64,000 nt of DNA from Phascolarctobacterium sp. (GCA_030523325.1 JAUNIS010000002.1:1-64000), one strand, 5' to 3'; positions 17,811-26,795 are shown, counted from the first letter of the stretch. Program-made: numbers and translations. The notes: generated from the sequence alone by a model not told the origin.

Positions 17811-18797
17811 ATGAAAATCCCGAGGATTGTGCATGACTTAACAAAAAAAGTGCGCAATAATTTGACCGAATATAAGCATTATCTTCTTGCTGTCAGTGGT
17901 GGTGCCGATTCCCTTGTTCTTGCTGATATTTGTAGTGAACTCGATGTGCAAGGCTTCGCAAGCTTTACTATTTGTCACGTGGAACATGGGATTAGAGGAA
18001 AAGAGTCGCTTGAAGACATGGAGTTTGTCCGAGACTTTGCGCAAAAAAAAGGCTTGCCTTACGTAGGCGTGCATGTAGACGCCTTAGCTTGTGCTAAAGA
18101 AAACAAGCTCAGCCTGGAGGACGCTGCTAGAAGACTTCGGTACGAGGCATTGCGTAAGGTTAAAGAGAACGTAGGCGCAGAAAAAATTCTTACGGCTCAT
18201 CAAGCGGACGATCAGGCTGAGACTGTGCTCTGGAAATTTTTGCGTGGTGCAGGACTTGAAGGTTTATCCGGTATGACGAAGAAAAATGGTGACATTCTTC
18301 GTCCTATGCTTAACATAACGAGAAAAGAAATTCTAGAGTATCTTGCTGCGAAAAATTTGTCATATAAAATTGACAGTACCAATGCAAATTTAAATTATAC
18401 TCGGAACAAAATCAGGCAGGAACTTTTACCTCTTTTGGCAAATAATTATAACGAGAGCATTAACGAGACTTTGTCTCGCACAGCTTCTATTCTTAGCGAG
18501 GATGCTTTTTGTCTTGAGCAATTAGCCAAAAAAGAGTATAATCAAGCAGTCGAGAGTGTAAGTGAAAAAGAAATTATTTTCAAGGCGAAGTGTTTCAACA
18601 AAATTTATCCTGCAATTTGCAAAAGAATTTTGCGGCAAGCTTGTTTTAATCTTGGCGTTAAGGAACTGGACTTTGAAAGAACGGAAGCCATTTACCAGCT
18701 TCTGATGCGTAACACGGGTAATAAAGTAATCGAACTCCCGCAAGGCTTGTTCGTTGCTTTGCAAAATCATAAATTAATTTTTTCAAGAAGAATTTAA
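17811..18797 (+). CDS. tilS: tRNA(Ile)-lysidine synthase
   Basis: N-type ATP pyrophosphatase that converts C34 of the CAU-anticodon tRNA-Ile to lysidine, essential for AUA decoding. The PP-loop is SGGADS near residue 27, followed by CHVEHGIRGKES and AHQADDQAETVLWKFLRGAGLEGLSGM, all typical. The C-terminal substrate-binding region is shorter than in Bacillus (328 residues in total against about 470), so it is the compact TilS type. AGGAGA sets the start at ATG 17811. It precedes hpt and ftsH, the same order as in Bacillus. Confidence 0.9.
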   Translation: MKIPRIVHDLTKKVRNNLTEYKHYLLAVSGGADSLVLADICSELDVQGFASFTICHVEHGIRGKESLEDMEFVRDFAQKKGLPYVGVHVDALACAKENKLSLEDAARRLRYEALRKVKENVGAEKILTAHQADDQAETVLWKFLRGAGLEGLSGMTKKNGDILRPMLNITRKEILEYLAAKNLSYKIDSTNANLNYTRNKIRQELLPLLANNYNESINETLSRTASILSEDAFCLEQLAKKEYNQAVESVSEKEIIFKAKCFNKIYPAICKRILRQACFNLGVKELDFERTEAIYQLLMRNTGNKVIELPQGLFVALQNHKLIFSRRI

Positions 18798-18815
18798 ATC
18801 ATCAAGGAGAAGACT

Positions 18816-19370
18816 ATGAGAACTGTACATGATGACGTGAAAAAAGTATTATTAACTAAAGAACAAATCGACGAGCGCATTGCTGAATTAGGCGCGCAAA
18901 TCACTAAGGATTATGCTGGCAAGGAAATTGTCATGGTTTGTCTTTTAAGTGGTGCTGCTTGGTTTGCAACCGATCTTTCAAGAGCCATTGAAAATGATAT
19001 GCGTATGGATTTCATGGTTGCTTCTAGCTATGGCGATGGTACAACTACTTCTGGCAATGTTAAGGTTACTCTTGATTTAAGAACAAACATCGAAAATAAA
19101 CACGTGCTTTTAGTTGATGATATCATCGATACAGGTACTACCTTTAAAGCTATTACTGATATGCTAGCGACAAGAAATGTTGCCTCTATTAAAACAGTTG
19201 CTTTGTGTGACAAAAAAGAAAGACGCACGACCGGTATGGAAGCTGACTATGTTGGCTTTGTTATTCCTGACGAATTTGTCGTAGGTTTTGGTCTCGACTA
19301 TGCTGGTAATTATCGCAACCTGCCTTATATCGGCATTCTCAAACCAGAAGTTTATGCAAGGGCTCATTAA
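18816..19370 (+). CDS. hpt: Hypoxanthine phosphoribosyltransferase
   Basis: Purine salvage enzyme making IMP (and GMP) from hypoxanthine/guanine and PRPP. At 184 residues it is the normal length. The PRPP-binding motif VLLVDDIIDTGTTF lies near residue 93-106, preceded by the flexible catalytic loop SSYGDGTTTSG and followed by PDEFVVGFGLDYAGNYRNLPYIG, both characteristic of bacterial HPRT. AAGGAGAAG precedes ATG 18816. It sits between tilS and ftsH as in Bacillus, 18 bases after tilS, and is probably co-transcribed with it. Confidence 0.95.
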   Translation: MRTVHDDVKKVLLTKEQIDERIAELGAQITKDYAGKEIVMVCLLSGAAWFATDLSRAIENDMRMDFMVASSYGDGTTTSGNVKVTLDLRTNIENKHVLLVDDIIDTGTTFKAITDMLATRNVASIKTVALCDKKERRTTGMEADYVGFVIPDEFVVGFGLDYAGNYRNLPYIGILKPEVYARAH

Positions 19371-19398
19371 GTATACAAAATAGCTACTTAATTACTCC

Positions 19399-19427
19399 TT
19401 GTCTAAAACAAGAGACTGTTATATAAT
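19399..19427 (+). promoter_or_regulatory. ftsH promoter
   Basis: TTGTCT at 19399-19404, 17-base spacer, TATAAT at 19422-19427, giving a leader of about 30 bases. Confidence 0.7.
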
Positions 19428-19462
19428 TAAGTATTATCGAAAAATACAAGGAGGACACGTAC

Positions 19463-21367
19463 TTGAGTAAATTCTTTAAGAACGTTTTGTTTTACCTTGT
19501 TGGTATTACTGCTTTGATTTATATGTTTAACCATTATTCTGGAGACACTGTTAAATCCCAGGATATTTCTTACACAACCTTTATGGAGCATGTGCAAAAT
19601 GATGAGGTTAAACAGGTCAAAATCGTAGATAATATCATCAGTGGTAAGCTTTCCAATGGTAAAGAGTTTTCTACTATAGCACCTAACGATGCGAAGCTTG
19701 TAGAAAAACTCGAAGCGAAAAAAATTGACATTAAAGCTGAACTTCCTCCTCAACCTCCCTGGTGGATGAGTATTCTCACAGCAATTCTTCCCATGCTTAT
19801 CATCGTCGGCCTATGGTTTATGTTTATGAATCAAGGTGGCGGCGGCGGTAAGGTTATGAATTTTGGCAAGAGTCGTGCGCGTCGTTTTGACGATGATAAG
19901 AACCCTGTTAAATTTAGAGACGTTGCTGGTGCAGATGAAGCTAAGCAAGAATTAGAAGAGGTAGTTGAATTCTTGAGGTCTCCTAAGAAATATAACGACT
20001 TGGGTGCGAAGATTCCTAAGGGCGTGCTTCTTTATGGACCTCCTGGTACTGGTAAAACCCTTCTCGCAAAAGCTGTTGCTGGTGAAGCAGGGGTTCCTTT
20101 CTTTTCTATCTCCGGTTCTGACTTCGTAGAAATGTTCGTAGGCGTCGGCGCAAGTCGTGTTCGTGATTTGTTTGACCAAGCAAAAAAATCTGCGCCTTGC
20201 ATCATTTTTATCGACGAAATCGATGCAGTTGGTCGTCAACGTGGTGCAGGACTTGGCGGCGGTCATGATGAACGCGAACAAACCCTGAACCAATTATTAG
20301 TAGAGATGGACGGCTTTAGTGCCAATGAAGGCATCATCATGATCGCCGCAACTAATAGACCGGACATTCTCGACCCAGCTCTCTTAAGACCTGGTCGTTT
20401 CGACAGACAAATCGTGGTAGACCGTCCCGACTTAAAGGGTCGTGAAGCCATCCTCAAGGTTCATGTGAAAGGCAAACCCTTGGGAGAAGATATTGATCTT
20501 GGAGTTATTGCTAAACGTACGCCTGGTTTCACCGGTGCAGATCTTTCTAACCTTGTTAACGAGGCAGCTCTTCTTACTGCTCGTAAGGATAAAAAGATCA
20601 TAAACATGCCGGAGATGGAAGAGGCTGCTGAGCGTGTTATCATGGGTCCTGAAAGAAAGTCTCGTGTAATTTCCGATAAGGAAAAGAGACTCACTGCTTA
20701 TCATGAGGGTGGTCACACTATTGTCGGCATGTTGTTGCCTACAACCGACCCTGTTCACAAGGTGACAATTATTCCAAGAGGTCGTGCAGGTGGCTATACC
20801 TTGAGTTTGCCCGAAGAAGACAAGTTTTACGCGACCCGCACCGAGATGCTGGATGAGCTTAAGGTTCTGCTTGGCGGTCGCGTTGCTGAAGCAATTGTTT
20901 TGGAAGATATTTCTAGCGGTGCATCTAACGATTTACAAAGAGCAACTCAGTTGGCTCGCAGTATGATTTGTGAATATGGCATGAGTGAAAATATCGGTCC
21001 CGTAACCTTTGGCCATCGTCAAGACCAAGTTTTCTTGGGTCGCGATATCGCTCGTGATAAGGATTATTCCGAAGAGGTTGCTGCTGAAATCGATAAGGAA
21101 GTACGTGCTTTCCTTGAGAATGCTTACTCCGAAACAGAAGAGCTCATCAAAAATAATCTTGATAAGCTTCATGCCATTGCTAAAGCTCTCATGGAATATG
21201 AAACCCTGGAAGAAAATCAAATCAAGGAAATCATTGAGCACGGTCACATCTTAACTCCTGAAGAAAAAGATGCATTAGCTAGGACCAATGTTGAAGAAAA
21301 TGTTGAAGCCATTCAAGAATTTTCTGAACCTGTAGAAGTTATTTCTGCTCCTACTGACGAGGCTTAA
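19463..21367 (+). CDS. ftsH: ATP-dependent zinc metalloprotease FtsH
   Basis: Membrane-bound AAA+ protease (634 residues) for quality control of membrane and regulatory proteins. Two transmembrane segments (about 6-22 and 98-116) flank an extracytoplasmic domain; the AAA module has [23 protein letters not shown] and the second region of homology ending in RPGRFDR; the M41 protease domain has the zinc motif HEGGH and the later [15 protein letters not shown] replaces the commoner HEAGH, still HExxH. The start is TTG 19463, well placed after AAGGAGG. An acidic tail follows residue 595. Confidence 0.95.
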   Translation: MSKFFKNVLFYLVGITALIYMFNHYSGDTVKSQDISYTTFMEHVQNDEVKQVKIVDNIISGKLSNGKEFSTIAPNDAKLVEKLEAKKIDIKAELPPQPPWWMSILTAILPMLIIVGLWFMFMNQGGGGGKVMNFGKSRARRFDDDKNPVKFRDVAGADEAKQELEEVVEFLRSPKKYNDLGAKIPKGVLLYGPPGTGKTLLAKAVAGEAGVPFFSISGSDFVEMFVGVGASRVRDLFDQAKKSAPCIIFIDEIDAVGRQRGAGLGGGHDEREQTLNQLLVEMDGFSANEGIIMIAATNRPDILDPALLRPGRFDRQIVVDRPDLKGREAILKVHVKGKPLGEDIDLGVIAKRTPGFTGADLSNLVNEAALLTARKDKKIINMPEMEEAAERVIMGPERKSRVISDKEKRLTAYHEGGHTIVGMLLPTTDPVHKVTIIPRGRAGGYTLSLPEEDKFYATRTEMLDELKVLLGGRVAEAIVLEDISSGASNDLQRATQLARSMICEYGMSENIGPVTFGHRQDQVFLGRDIARDKDYSEEVAAEIDKEVRAFLENAYSETEELIKNNLDKLHAIAKALMEYETLEENQIKEIIEHGHILTPEEKDALARTNVEENVEAIQEFSEPVEVISAPTDEA

Positions 21368-21381
21368 GCCAAATTTAATCT

Positions 21382-21415
21382 AACTGCTGCGTAATTTTAC
21401 GCAGCAGTTTTTTAT
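21382..21415 (+). terminator. ftsH terminator
   Basis: Perfect stem AACTGCTGCGT / ACGCAGCAGTT (21382-21409) with an AATTTT loop and a following T-rich tail. Confidence 0.9.
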
Positions 21416-21419
21416 TTGC

Positions 21420-21448
21420 TTGACTTGTAGTTAACCAAGTGGTACGAT
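21420..21448 (+). promoter_or_regulatory. birA promoter
   Basis: TTGACT at 21420-21425, 17-base spacer, TACGAT at 21443-21448. No convincing biotin-operator palindrome was found over it. Confidence 0.6.
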
Positions 21449-21484
21449 AACATTAACTTAGTATGTACTATTGGAGGTTTAAAG

Positions 21485-22483
21485 ATGCGCAAACGTATTT
21501 TGGAACTTTTAAGAAATAATCAAGAAGCACCTCTATCGGGAGAAGAAATTTCTCGTCAGCTGGAGGTTTCTCGCACAGCTATTTGGAAACACATCCAAGC
21601 TTTGAAGGACGAGGGCTACGAGATTGAGTCCGTGGCAAAAAAAGGCTACGTGTTAAAGAAATTCCCGGACCGTCTTTATCCTGCGGAAATCAATGCTCAT
21701 TTGCAAACAAAATGGTTGGGACGAAGCATTTGCTACGAGGATAGCATTGATTCATCTAACAATGTAGCAAAAATTATTGCTAATCAAGGCTGCGAGAACG
21801 GTCTCTTAGTTGTTTGCGAAGAACAAACTGGTGGTAAGGGGAGACTGCAAAGAGGTTGGATTAGCCCTCATCATCATGGCATTTGGTACTCCGTAGTTTT
21901 AAAACCACCCTTTCTTCCTGAGGAGGCTCCTAAGTTTACTTTGCTTGCGGCTGTTGCCGTAGTTAAAGCAATTAATAAAATTAAAGGCGTCGAGGCAGCT
22001 ATTAAATGGCCTAACGATATTCTCTTGCTTGGCCGTAAGATGGTAGGCATCTTAACGGAGATGAGCGCTGAGTTCGGTCATATTAATTACGTTGTCATTG
22101 GTATTGGCGTCAATACAAACGGTGTGCCCGAGGATTATCCGTCCGAGGTTCGTGATCTGGCCGTATCTGTTTGCGACGCGGCCAAAGAACCCTTTACTCG
22201 TGTTGAACTTTTGTGCGATATGCTTAAGAACATGGAAGAATTGTACGAACTTGCTGTTGAACAAGGCTTTGACGTTGTCTTAAAAGAATGGCGTAAATAT
22301 TCTTGTACCCTTGGTCAAGCAGTCAAGGTTATCGCTCCAGACAAAACTTATTATGGTAAAGCAATTGACATTGATTCAGAAGGTCTTTTGATCGTCGAAA
22401 AAGATGAAGGCGGGACCGAAAAAGTTGTTGCAGGAGACGTAAGCATTCGCCCGGCAAACGCGAAGGATGGAGCGTACGCCTAA
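21485..22483 (+). CDS. birA: Biotin-protein ligase / biotin operon repressor
   Basis: Bifunctional BirA of 332 residues. The N-terminal winged helix (about 1-60) carries PLSGEEISRQLEVSRTAIWKH, so it should bind DNA as a repressor. The ligase core holds the biotinyl-AMP loop GGKGRLQRGW near 117-126, then KWPNDILL near 178, and a C-terminal SH3-like domain with DSEGLLIVEK. It attaches biotin to carboxylases and decarboxylases, important in organisms with sodium-pumping decarboxylases. GGAGG precedes ATG 21485. Biotin biosynthesis genes it might repress are not in the window. Confidence 0.9.
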   Translation: MRKRILELLRNNQEAPLSGEEISRQLEVSRTAIWKHIQALKDEGYEIESVAKKGYVLKKFPDRLYPAEINAHLQTKWLGRSICYEDSIDSSNNVAKIIANQGCENGLLVVCEEQTGGKGRLQRGWISPHHHGIWYSVVLKPPFLPEEAPKFTLLAAVAVVKAINKIKGVEAAIKWPNDILLLGRKMVGILTEMSAEFGHINYVVIGIGVNTNGVPEDYPSEVRDLAVSVCDAAKEPFTRVELLCDMLKNMEELYELAVEQGFDVVLKEWRKYSCTLGQAVKVIAPDKTYYGKAIDIDSEGLLIVEKDEGGTEKVVAGDVSIRPANAKDGAYA

Positions 22484-22544
22484 ATTAATTATCCATTATC
22501 AATTATAAATTTAATAAGCTCTAAACATCGGAGGAGAATTCACT

Positions 22545-23318
22545 ATGTTACTCGTACTTGACGTTGGTAATACAAATATTGTTGCAGGCGTATTTGATGG
22601 AAAGGAATTGTTGACTCATTGGCGCTTTTCTACTGATCGTGGCAAGACCGCGGATGAATTTGGAATCACTTTACGTAGTATGTTCATGTATAACGATGTT
22701 AACATGCGCATGATTGATGCAGTTATCATTTCTTCTGTTGTTCCGCCAGTTGTTGTACCTCTTTGTCATATGGTTGAACGTTATTTTGGCTTAAAGCCTC
22801 TTGTTGTTGGTCCTGGAACTAAATCCGGCATTCATATTCGTTATGACAATCCTAAAGAAGTTGGTGCCGACCGTGTAGTAAATGCAGCAGCTGCTATGGC
22901 TAAGTATGCTCATTTAAATAAGCCTATGATTATTCTTGACTTTGGTACTGCAAATACTTACTGCGCACTTCTTCCTAACGGCGATTATTTAGGCGGTGCG
23001 ATTTCTCCTGGTATCGGCATCTCGGCTGAAGCTCTTTATAATCGTGCCGCTAAGCTGCCTCGCATTGAACTTGCGATGCCAAATCAAGTCATTAATAAAA
23101 ATACAGTTAATAGCATGCAAGCGGGTATTATGTATGGCTTCGTAGGGCAAATGGAATACATCGTTAACAAGATGAAGGAAGAATTCGGCAAGGACGCAAT
23201 CGTTATTGCAACTGGTGGCTTTGCTAATACTATGGGACAGGCTTCGAAATGCATCGACTACATCGAGCCTTTCTTGACTTTAGAAGGCTTAAGAATTCTT
23301 TATGAGAAGAATTCTTAA
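22545..23318 (+). CDS. coaX: Type III pantothenate kinase
   Basis: First step of coenzyme A synthesis: phosphorylates pantothenate, acetate/sugar kinase fold, usually needs a monovalent cation. At 257 residues it matches family length. Key motifs are DVGNTNIVAGVF at the N-terminus (phosphate-1 motif), PKEVGADRVVNAAAA near 105, DFGTANTYC near 129, and GGAISPGIGISAEAL near 152. GGAGGAGA lies before ATG 22545. It follows birA and precedes dusB, an order common in clostridia and negativicutes. Downstream lie a repeat element and a terminator. Confidence 0.95.
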   Translation: MLLVLDVGNTNIVAGVFDGKELLTHWRFSTDRGKTADEFGITLRSMFMYNDVNMRMIDAVIISSVVPPVVVPLCHMVERYFGLKPLVVGPGTKSGIHIRYDNPKEVGADRVVNAAAAMAKYAHLNKPMIILDFGTANTYCALLPNGDYLGGAISPGIGISAEALYNRAAKLPRIELAMPNQVINKNTVNSMQAGIMYGFVGQMEYIVNKMKEEFGKDAIVIATGGFANTMGQASKCIDYIEPFLTLEGLRILYEKNS

Positions 23319-23324
23319 CCTTAC

Positions 23325-23440
23325 ATTTAGAAAATGTCCATAGCAGTTTATCTGCTTGGTTGGCTTTGAGTCGACGCATCCTTTCGTCAGACTTCTTTGG
23401 TCGTCTCGCAGCTGAACCACTTGAACGATTTTAGTAAAAG
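23325..23440. repeat. Hairpin repeat element downstream of coaX
   Basis: Begins with a 21-nt sequence (23325-23345, ATTTAGAAAATGTCC then ATAGCA) that occurs identically at 29236-29256 after lysS. The head leads into a local hairpin AGCAG-TTTAT-CTGCT; the far end CACTTGAACGATTTT is an imperfect inverted copy of the head. Non-coding; probably a small interspersed element. Confidence 0.5.
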
Positions 23441-23475
23441 AAGTTTGCAATTGTTTTGCGAAAAAACTTAAATTT

Positions 23476-23508
23476 AAAAGCCCGCCTACTTGCGGGCTTT
23501 GTTTTTGA
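23476..23508 (+). terminator. Terminator between coaX and dusB
   Basis: AAAGCCCGC (23477-23485) pairs with GCGGGCTTT (23492-23500), followed by GTTTTTG. It lies 8-10 bases before the dusB ribosome site. Confidence 0.85.
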
Positions 23509-23515
23509 GGTATTG

Positions 23516-24538
23516 ATGAAGATAGGAAACATTGAGCTTTCGTCTCCTCTCGCTTTAGCTCCCATGGCTGGAATTACTGACCTGCCTTTTCGCTTGATCT
23601 CAAGGCGTATGGGTGCAGGTATGACTGTTAGCGAGATGGTGAGCGCGAAGGGTTTGCTTTATAAAAATGTAAAAACAACCGAGATGCTTAAGATAGATGA
23701 CGGTGAAAGACCGACAGCTATTCAACTCTTTGGCTCGGTGCCAGAAGAACTTGCCGAGGCTTCGCGCATTGTTGAAGCAAGCGGGGCTGACATGATTGAT
23801 TTTAATATGGGCTGTCCAGTGCCAAAGATTGTTAATAATGGCGAGGGCTCGGCTCTTATGAAAAATCCTAAGCTTGCTCACGATATTCTTTCTTCAATGG
23901 TTAAGGCTGTGAAGATTCCTGTGACCGTAAAGTTTCGTGCGGGCTGGGACAACGAACACCTAAACGCTGTTGAAATTGCTCGGGCTGTAGAGGCTGCCGG
24001 AGTCAGTGCACTTGCTGTACACGGTCGCACCCGCGTGCAATTTTACGAAGGCAAGGCGAATTGGTCGATCATTGGCGAAGTAAAAAGAGCCGTGCGCATT
24101 CCCGTTTTTGGTAATGGCGATATCACATCGGTTGAGTCGGGCAGTCGCATGCTAGAAGAGACGAACGTGGACGGACTTATGGTTGGAAGAGGAGCTGATG
24201 GTAATCCTTGGCTCTTTCGCGAGCTGGCAGCTTATTTAAAAGGCGAGGCGATACCTGAAGCGCCAAGCCTTGAAGAACGTCTTGCTTTAGCTCGCGAGCA
24301 TTTACAAATGCTTATTGATTTCAAAGGCGAATACATTTCCGTAAAGGAAATGCGCAGGCATATATCTGCTTATCTAAAGGGCATGCCCCACGCTGCTGAG
24401 TTTCGCGCTCGCTTTCATAAAATGAATACGCAGGTTGAATTTTTAAATTTGCTTGACGAATATCAGACGGTAGCTCAACAATATTACGAAAACGAGGACA
24501 AATACACAAAGGTTCATAAAGAAGAAACAATTACTTGA
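23516..24538 (+). CDS. dusB: tRNA-dihydrouridine synthase (DusB type)
   Basis: FMN-dependent reductase of uridines in the tRNA D-loop, 340 residues. It shows LAPMAGITDLPFR at the N-terminus, the catalytic cysteine motif NMGCPVPKIVNNGEGSALM near 100, KFRAGWD, VHGRTRVQFYEG, FGNGDI and MVGRGADGNPW, followed by the helical C-terminal domain with KEMRRHISAYLKGMP. TTGAGG precedes ATG 23516; the longer frame from 23456 runs through the terminator hairpin and was rejected. It lies between coaX and the greA-lysS pair in the order usual for these bacteria. Confidence 0.93.
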   Translation: MKIGNIELSSPLALAPMAGITDLPFRLISRRMGAGMTVSEMVSAKGLLYKNVKTTEMLKIDDGERPTAIQLFGSVPEELAEASRIVEASGADMIDFNMGCPVPKIVNNGEGSALMKNPKLAHDILSSMVKAVKIPVTVKFRAGWDNEHLNAVEIARAVEAAGVSALAVHGRTRVQFYEGKANWSIIGEVKRAVRIPVFGNGDITSVESGSRMLEETNVDGLMVGRGADGNPWLFRELAAYLKGEAIPEAPSLEERLALAREHLQMLIDFKGEYISVKEMRRHISAYLKGMPHAAEFRARFHKMNTQVEFLNLLDEYQTVAQQYYENEDKYTKVHKEETIT

Positions 24539-24559
24539 AAAATTAACAGAAACAACGAT

Positions 24560-24608
24560 AATTAAATCCTGTCGTCGAAAATCGAGGGCAGGATTTAATT
24601 TTTTTATT
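24560..24608 (+). terminator. dusB terminator
   Basis: Long stem ATTAAATCCTG (24561-24571) with CAGGATTTAAT (24589-24599) and a T-rich tail of seven residues. Confidence 0.85.
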
Positions 24609-24650
24609 AAAAATTTCTGAAGTAATGAGATAAATGGATTAGTTTTCGTC

Positions 24651-24678
24651 TTGACAATCGTTTAAGATATGTTAAAAT
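24651..24678 (+). promoter_or_regulatory. Promoter of the acyl-ACP-reductase-like pair
   Basis: TTGACA at 24651-24656, 16-base spacer, TAAAAT at 24673-24678, placing the start of transcription about 28 bases ahead of the first gene. Confidence 0.7.
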
Positions 24679-24712
24679 AGCACTTTGTAATAGAAGGATT
24701 AGGAGTAGTCAC

Positions 24713-25630
24713 ATGACGACAGAACAAAACTTAAAGCATGTAGTCAGCATTAGTCTGGGCTCATCCAAAAGAGATGCTCAAGTAACGTTTGACATAGGTG
24801 AACAGAAAATTGTTGTGGAGCGTCGTGGTACTGACGGCGACCTTGCTAAAGCCAAAGCTATGCTGAAGGAATTGGATGGCAAGGTAGATGCTATTGGTTT
24901 AGGAGGTACCGATTTGTACGTATGCGCAGGGGAGAAGCGTTATATGTTCAAGGAAAGTGCTGACTTGATCAAGGATGTAAAACATACTCCTGTTTTGGAT
25001 GGCAGCGGTTTAAAAAATTCTTTAGAACGCAGGCTCATTCAAAAATTAGCAGCTGCCCAAACCATTAACTTTCGAGGAACTAAGGTGCTTTTAGTTTGTG
25101 GTGTGGATCGTTTCGGTATGGCAAGTGCTTTAGATGAAGCGGGTGCGGATGTTACCTTCGGTGATATAATTTTTGGCTTGGGCATCAATAAGCCCTTGCG
25201 TTCTTTAGAATCTTTAAGTTTTTGGACTGGAATCTTAGCACCTGTGCTCACAAGACTTCCCGTTAGCTGGTTTTATCCCATGGGAGAAGAGCAGGAAAAA
25301 AGAATCCTGTGTCATCCAGAATATTTTTTAGAGAACGACATCATCGCCGGAGATTTTCACTACATAAAAAAATTTATGCCGGATAATTTACCTGGCAAAA
25401 TTATTATTACAAATACAGTGACTGCAATAGATAGGGAGTTTTTAAAAGCTGCAGGAGTAAAGACGCTCATCACAACCACGCCCTGTCTTGAAGGTCGCAG
25501 TTTTGGGACCAATGTCATGGAAGCAATGCTGGTAGCCTTAAAGGGTGCTCGTGGTCCTCTTAAGGCCGAGCAATATTTAGAGCTCTTGGACCGCTTCGCT
25601 ATTGAATCGTCTCAGACTGATCTCAATTAA
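24713..25630 (+). CDS. Two-domain Rossmann-like protein paired with an acyl-ACP-reductase homologue
   Basis: A 305-residue soluble protein I cannot assign to a characterised enzyme. Residues 1-115 look like an alpha/beta domain (VVSISLGSSKRD, AIGLGGTDLYVCAG); a Rossmann-type strand-turn-helix follows at 122-140 (TKVLLVCGVDRFGMASAL); the C-terminal third has IIITNTVTAIDREFLKAAGVKTLITTTPCLEGRSFGTN, with Cys258 in a TTPCLEG motif. From memory, relatives carry automatic names such as quinate/shikimate dehydrogenase, which I regard as unproven. It begins the same transcript as the next gene (17-base gap), so they probably act in one pathway. AGGAG lies ahead of ATG 24713. Confidence 0.6.
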   Translation: MTTEQNLKHVVSISLGSSKRDAQVTFDIGEQKIVVERRGTDGDLAKAKAMLKELDGKVDAIGLGGTDLYVCAGEKRYMFKESADLIKDVKHTPVLDGSGLKNSLERRLIQKLAAAQTINFRGTKVLLVCGVDRFGMASALDEAGADVTFGDIIFGLGINKPLRSLESLSFWTGILAPVLTRLPVSWFYPMGEEQEKRILCHPEYFLENDIIAGDFHYIKKFMPDNLPGKIIITNTVTAIDREFLKAAGVKTLITTTPCLEGRSFGTNVMEAMLVALKGARGPLKAEQYLELLDRFAIESSQTDLN

Positions 25631-25647
25631 AGGAGTCAGAACTTCAA

Positions 25648-26733
25648 ATGGAAAAATTCGGTTTTATTTTCCATCCCTTGAGCATCAAGGATATGGAACA
25701 TGTATCGCCGATAATGAAATTCATACCGGATAGTTGGATTGAAGCAGGACTTAAAATGAAGAAGCCCTTTAAGGTTTCTCATATTACAGGTGTAAAAAGT
25801 CCCTATGCTGAAGCCGAAGGTTGGTTCCTTGGTTGCACTCTCACGGCTAAACAAATGGTTACCTTACCAGAAGAGTTCGTTGTGGATCGGATTATTGAAA
25901 CTGGTAAAATCGGACAAGAGCTGGGCGCAAAGATTGTCGGTCTAGGTGCTTTCAGTTCTATTGTGGGTGACGCAGGTATAACCATCGCAAAAAATCTTGA
26001 CATAGCAGTAACCACAGGTAATTCTTATACAGTTGCTACTGCGCTTGAAGGAACCAAGGAAGCAGCACGACTCATGGGCAAGGACTTTAGTAAATGTCAT
26101 GCTCTTGTAGTTGGAGCTACTGGTTCTATTGGCAGTGCCGTCGTTCGCATTCTTGCTGATGAGGTGTCCAAGATTACCATGGTAGCTAGGCGAATGGGCC
26201 CTCTTGAAGAATTAGCTCAAAAGGTTCTTAAAGAAGGCAAATGTGAAGTTGAGGTATCAAATGATATTCGTTCTGCTCTTAAGGATGCGGATATCGTACT
26301 CACTGTTACGAGTGCACTTGATTTCATTGTCGAGCCGGAATATTTAAAGCCAGGCGCAGTTGTATGTGATGTGGCAAGACCGCGCAATGTTTCTCGCGAG
26401 GTCGCAGAAAAACGCAACGATGTTTTAGTCATCGAAGGAGGCGTTATCAATGTCCCTGGCGATGTTGATTTTGGTTTTAATTTCGGTTTTCCTCCGAAGA
26501 CATCTTATGCTTGCATGGCTGAGACCATGATTCTTGCACTTGATGGTCGTTATGAAAACTTTTCCATGGGACGTACCCTGGAATTAGAAAAAATTAAATT
26601 GATTTCTGAGCTTGCAAAAAAGCATGGCTTTTCCTTGGCCGGCTTCCGTAATTTCGAAAGGGCTGTTGACATGAATCGCATTTTGGAAAAGAAAGCTGCT
26701 GCCGAAAAAAATTTAGCCGTGCATGGTAAATAA
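25648..26733 (+). CDS. Homologue of cyanobacterial long-chain acyl-ACP reductase (AAR)
   Basis: A 361-residue protein that aligns over its full length with my memory of the cyanobacterial acyl-ACP reductase of alkane synthesis: FGFIFHPLS at the N-terminus, GLGAFSSIVGDAG near 98-110, TTGNSYTVATALEG near 122-135, the NADPH-binding GATGSIGSAV at 156-165, IEGGVINVPGDVDF near 262, and SYACMAETM followed by NFSMGR and KKHGFSLAGF. Cys289 matches the acyl-thioester cysteine of the cyanobacterial enzyme, and Cys63 matches a second conserved cysteine. It should therefore be an NAD(P)H-dependent acyl thioester reductase or relative; the substrate is unknown. Automatic naming as shikimate dehydrogenase would rest only on the Rossmann fold. 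Confidence 0.75.
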   Translation: MEKFGFIFHPLSIKDMEHVSPIMKFIPDSWIEAGLKMKKPFKVSHITGVKSPYAEAEGWFLGCTLTAKQMVTLPEEFVVDRIIETGKIGQELGAKIVGLGAFSSIVGDAGITIAKNLDIAVTTGNSYTVATALEGTKEAARLMGKDFSKCHALVVGATGSIGSAVVRILADEVSKITMVARRMGPLEELAQKVLKEGKCEVEVSNDIRSALKDADIVLTVTSALDFIVEPEYLKPGAVVCDVARPRNVSREVAEKRNDVLVIEGGVINVPGDVDFGFNFGFPPKTSYACMAETMILALDGRYENFSMGRTLELEKIKLISELAKKHGFSLAGFRNFERAVDMNRILEKKAAAEKNLAVHGK

Positions 26734-26795
26734 AATTTTCCCGAAGGCAAGCTGCAAATAAATGAAAAAATATTTTATTATAAAGGAGTAAAAAA

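Noticed and set aside
21420-21484. BirA operator over the birA promoter
   Set aside because: TTAAC-like pieces occur, but there is no symmetric pair with the expected spacing.
23456-23515. N-terminal extension of dusB
   Set aside because: The added residues are encoded by a terminator hairpin; TTGAGG marks ATG 23516.
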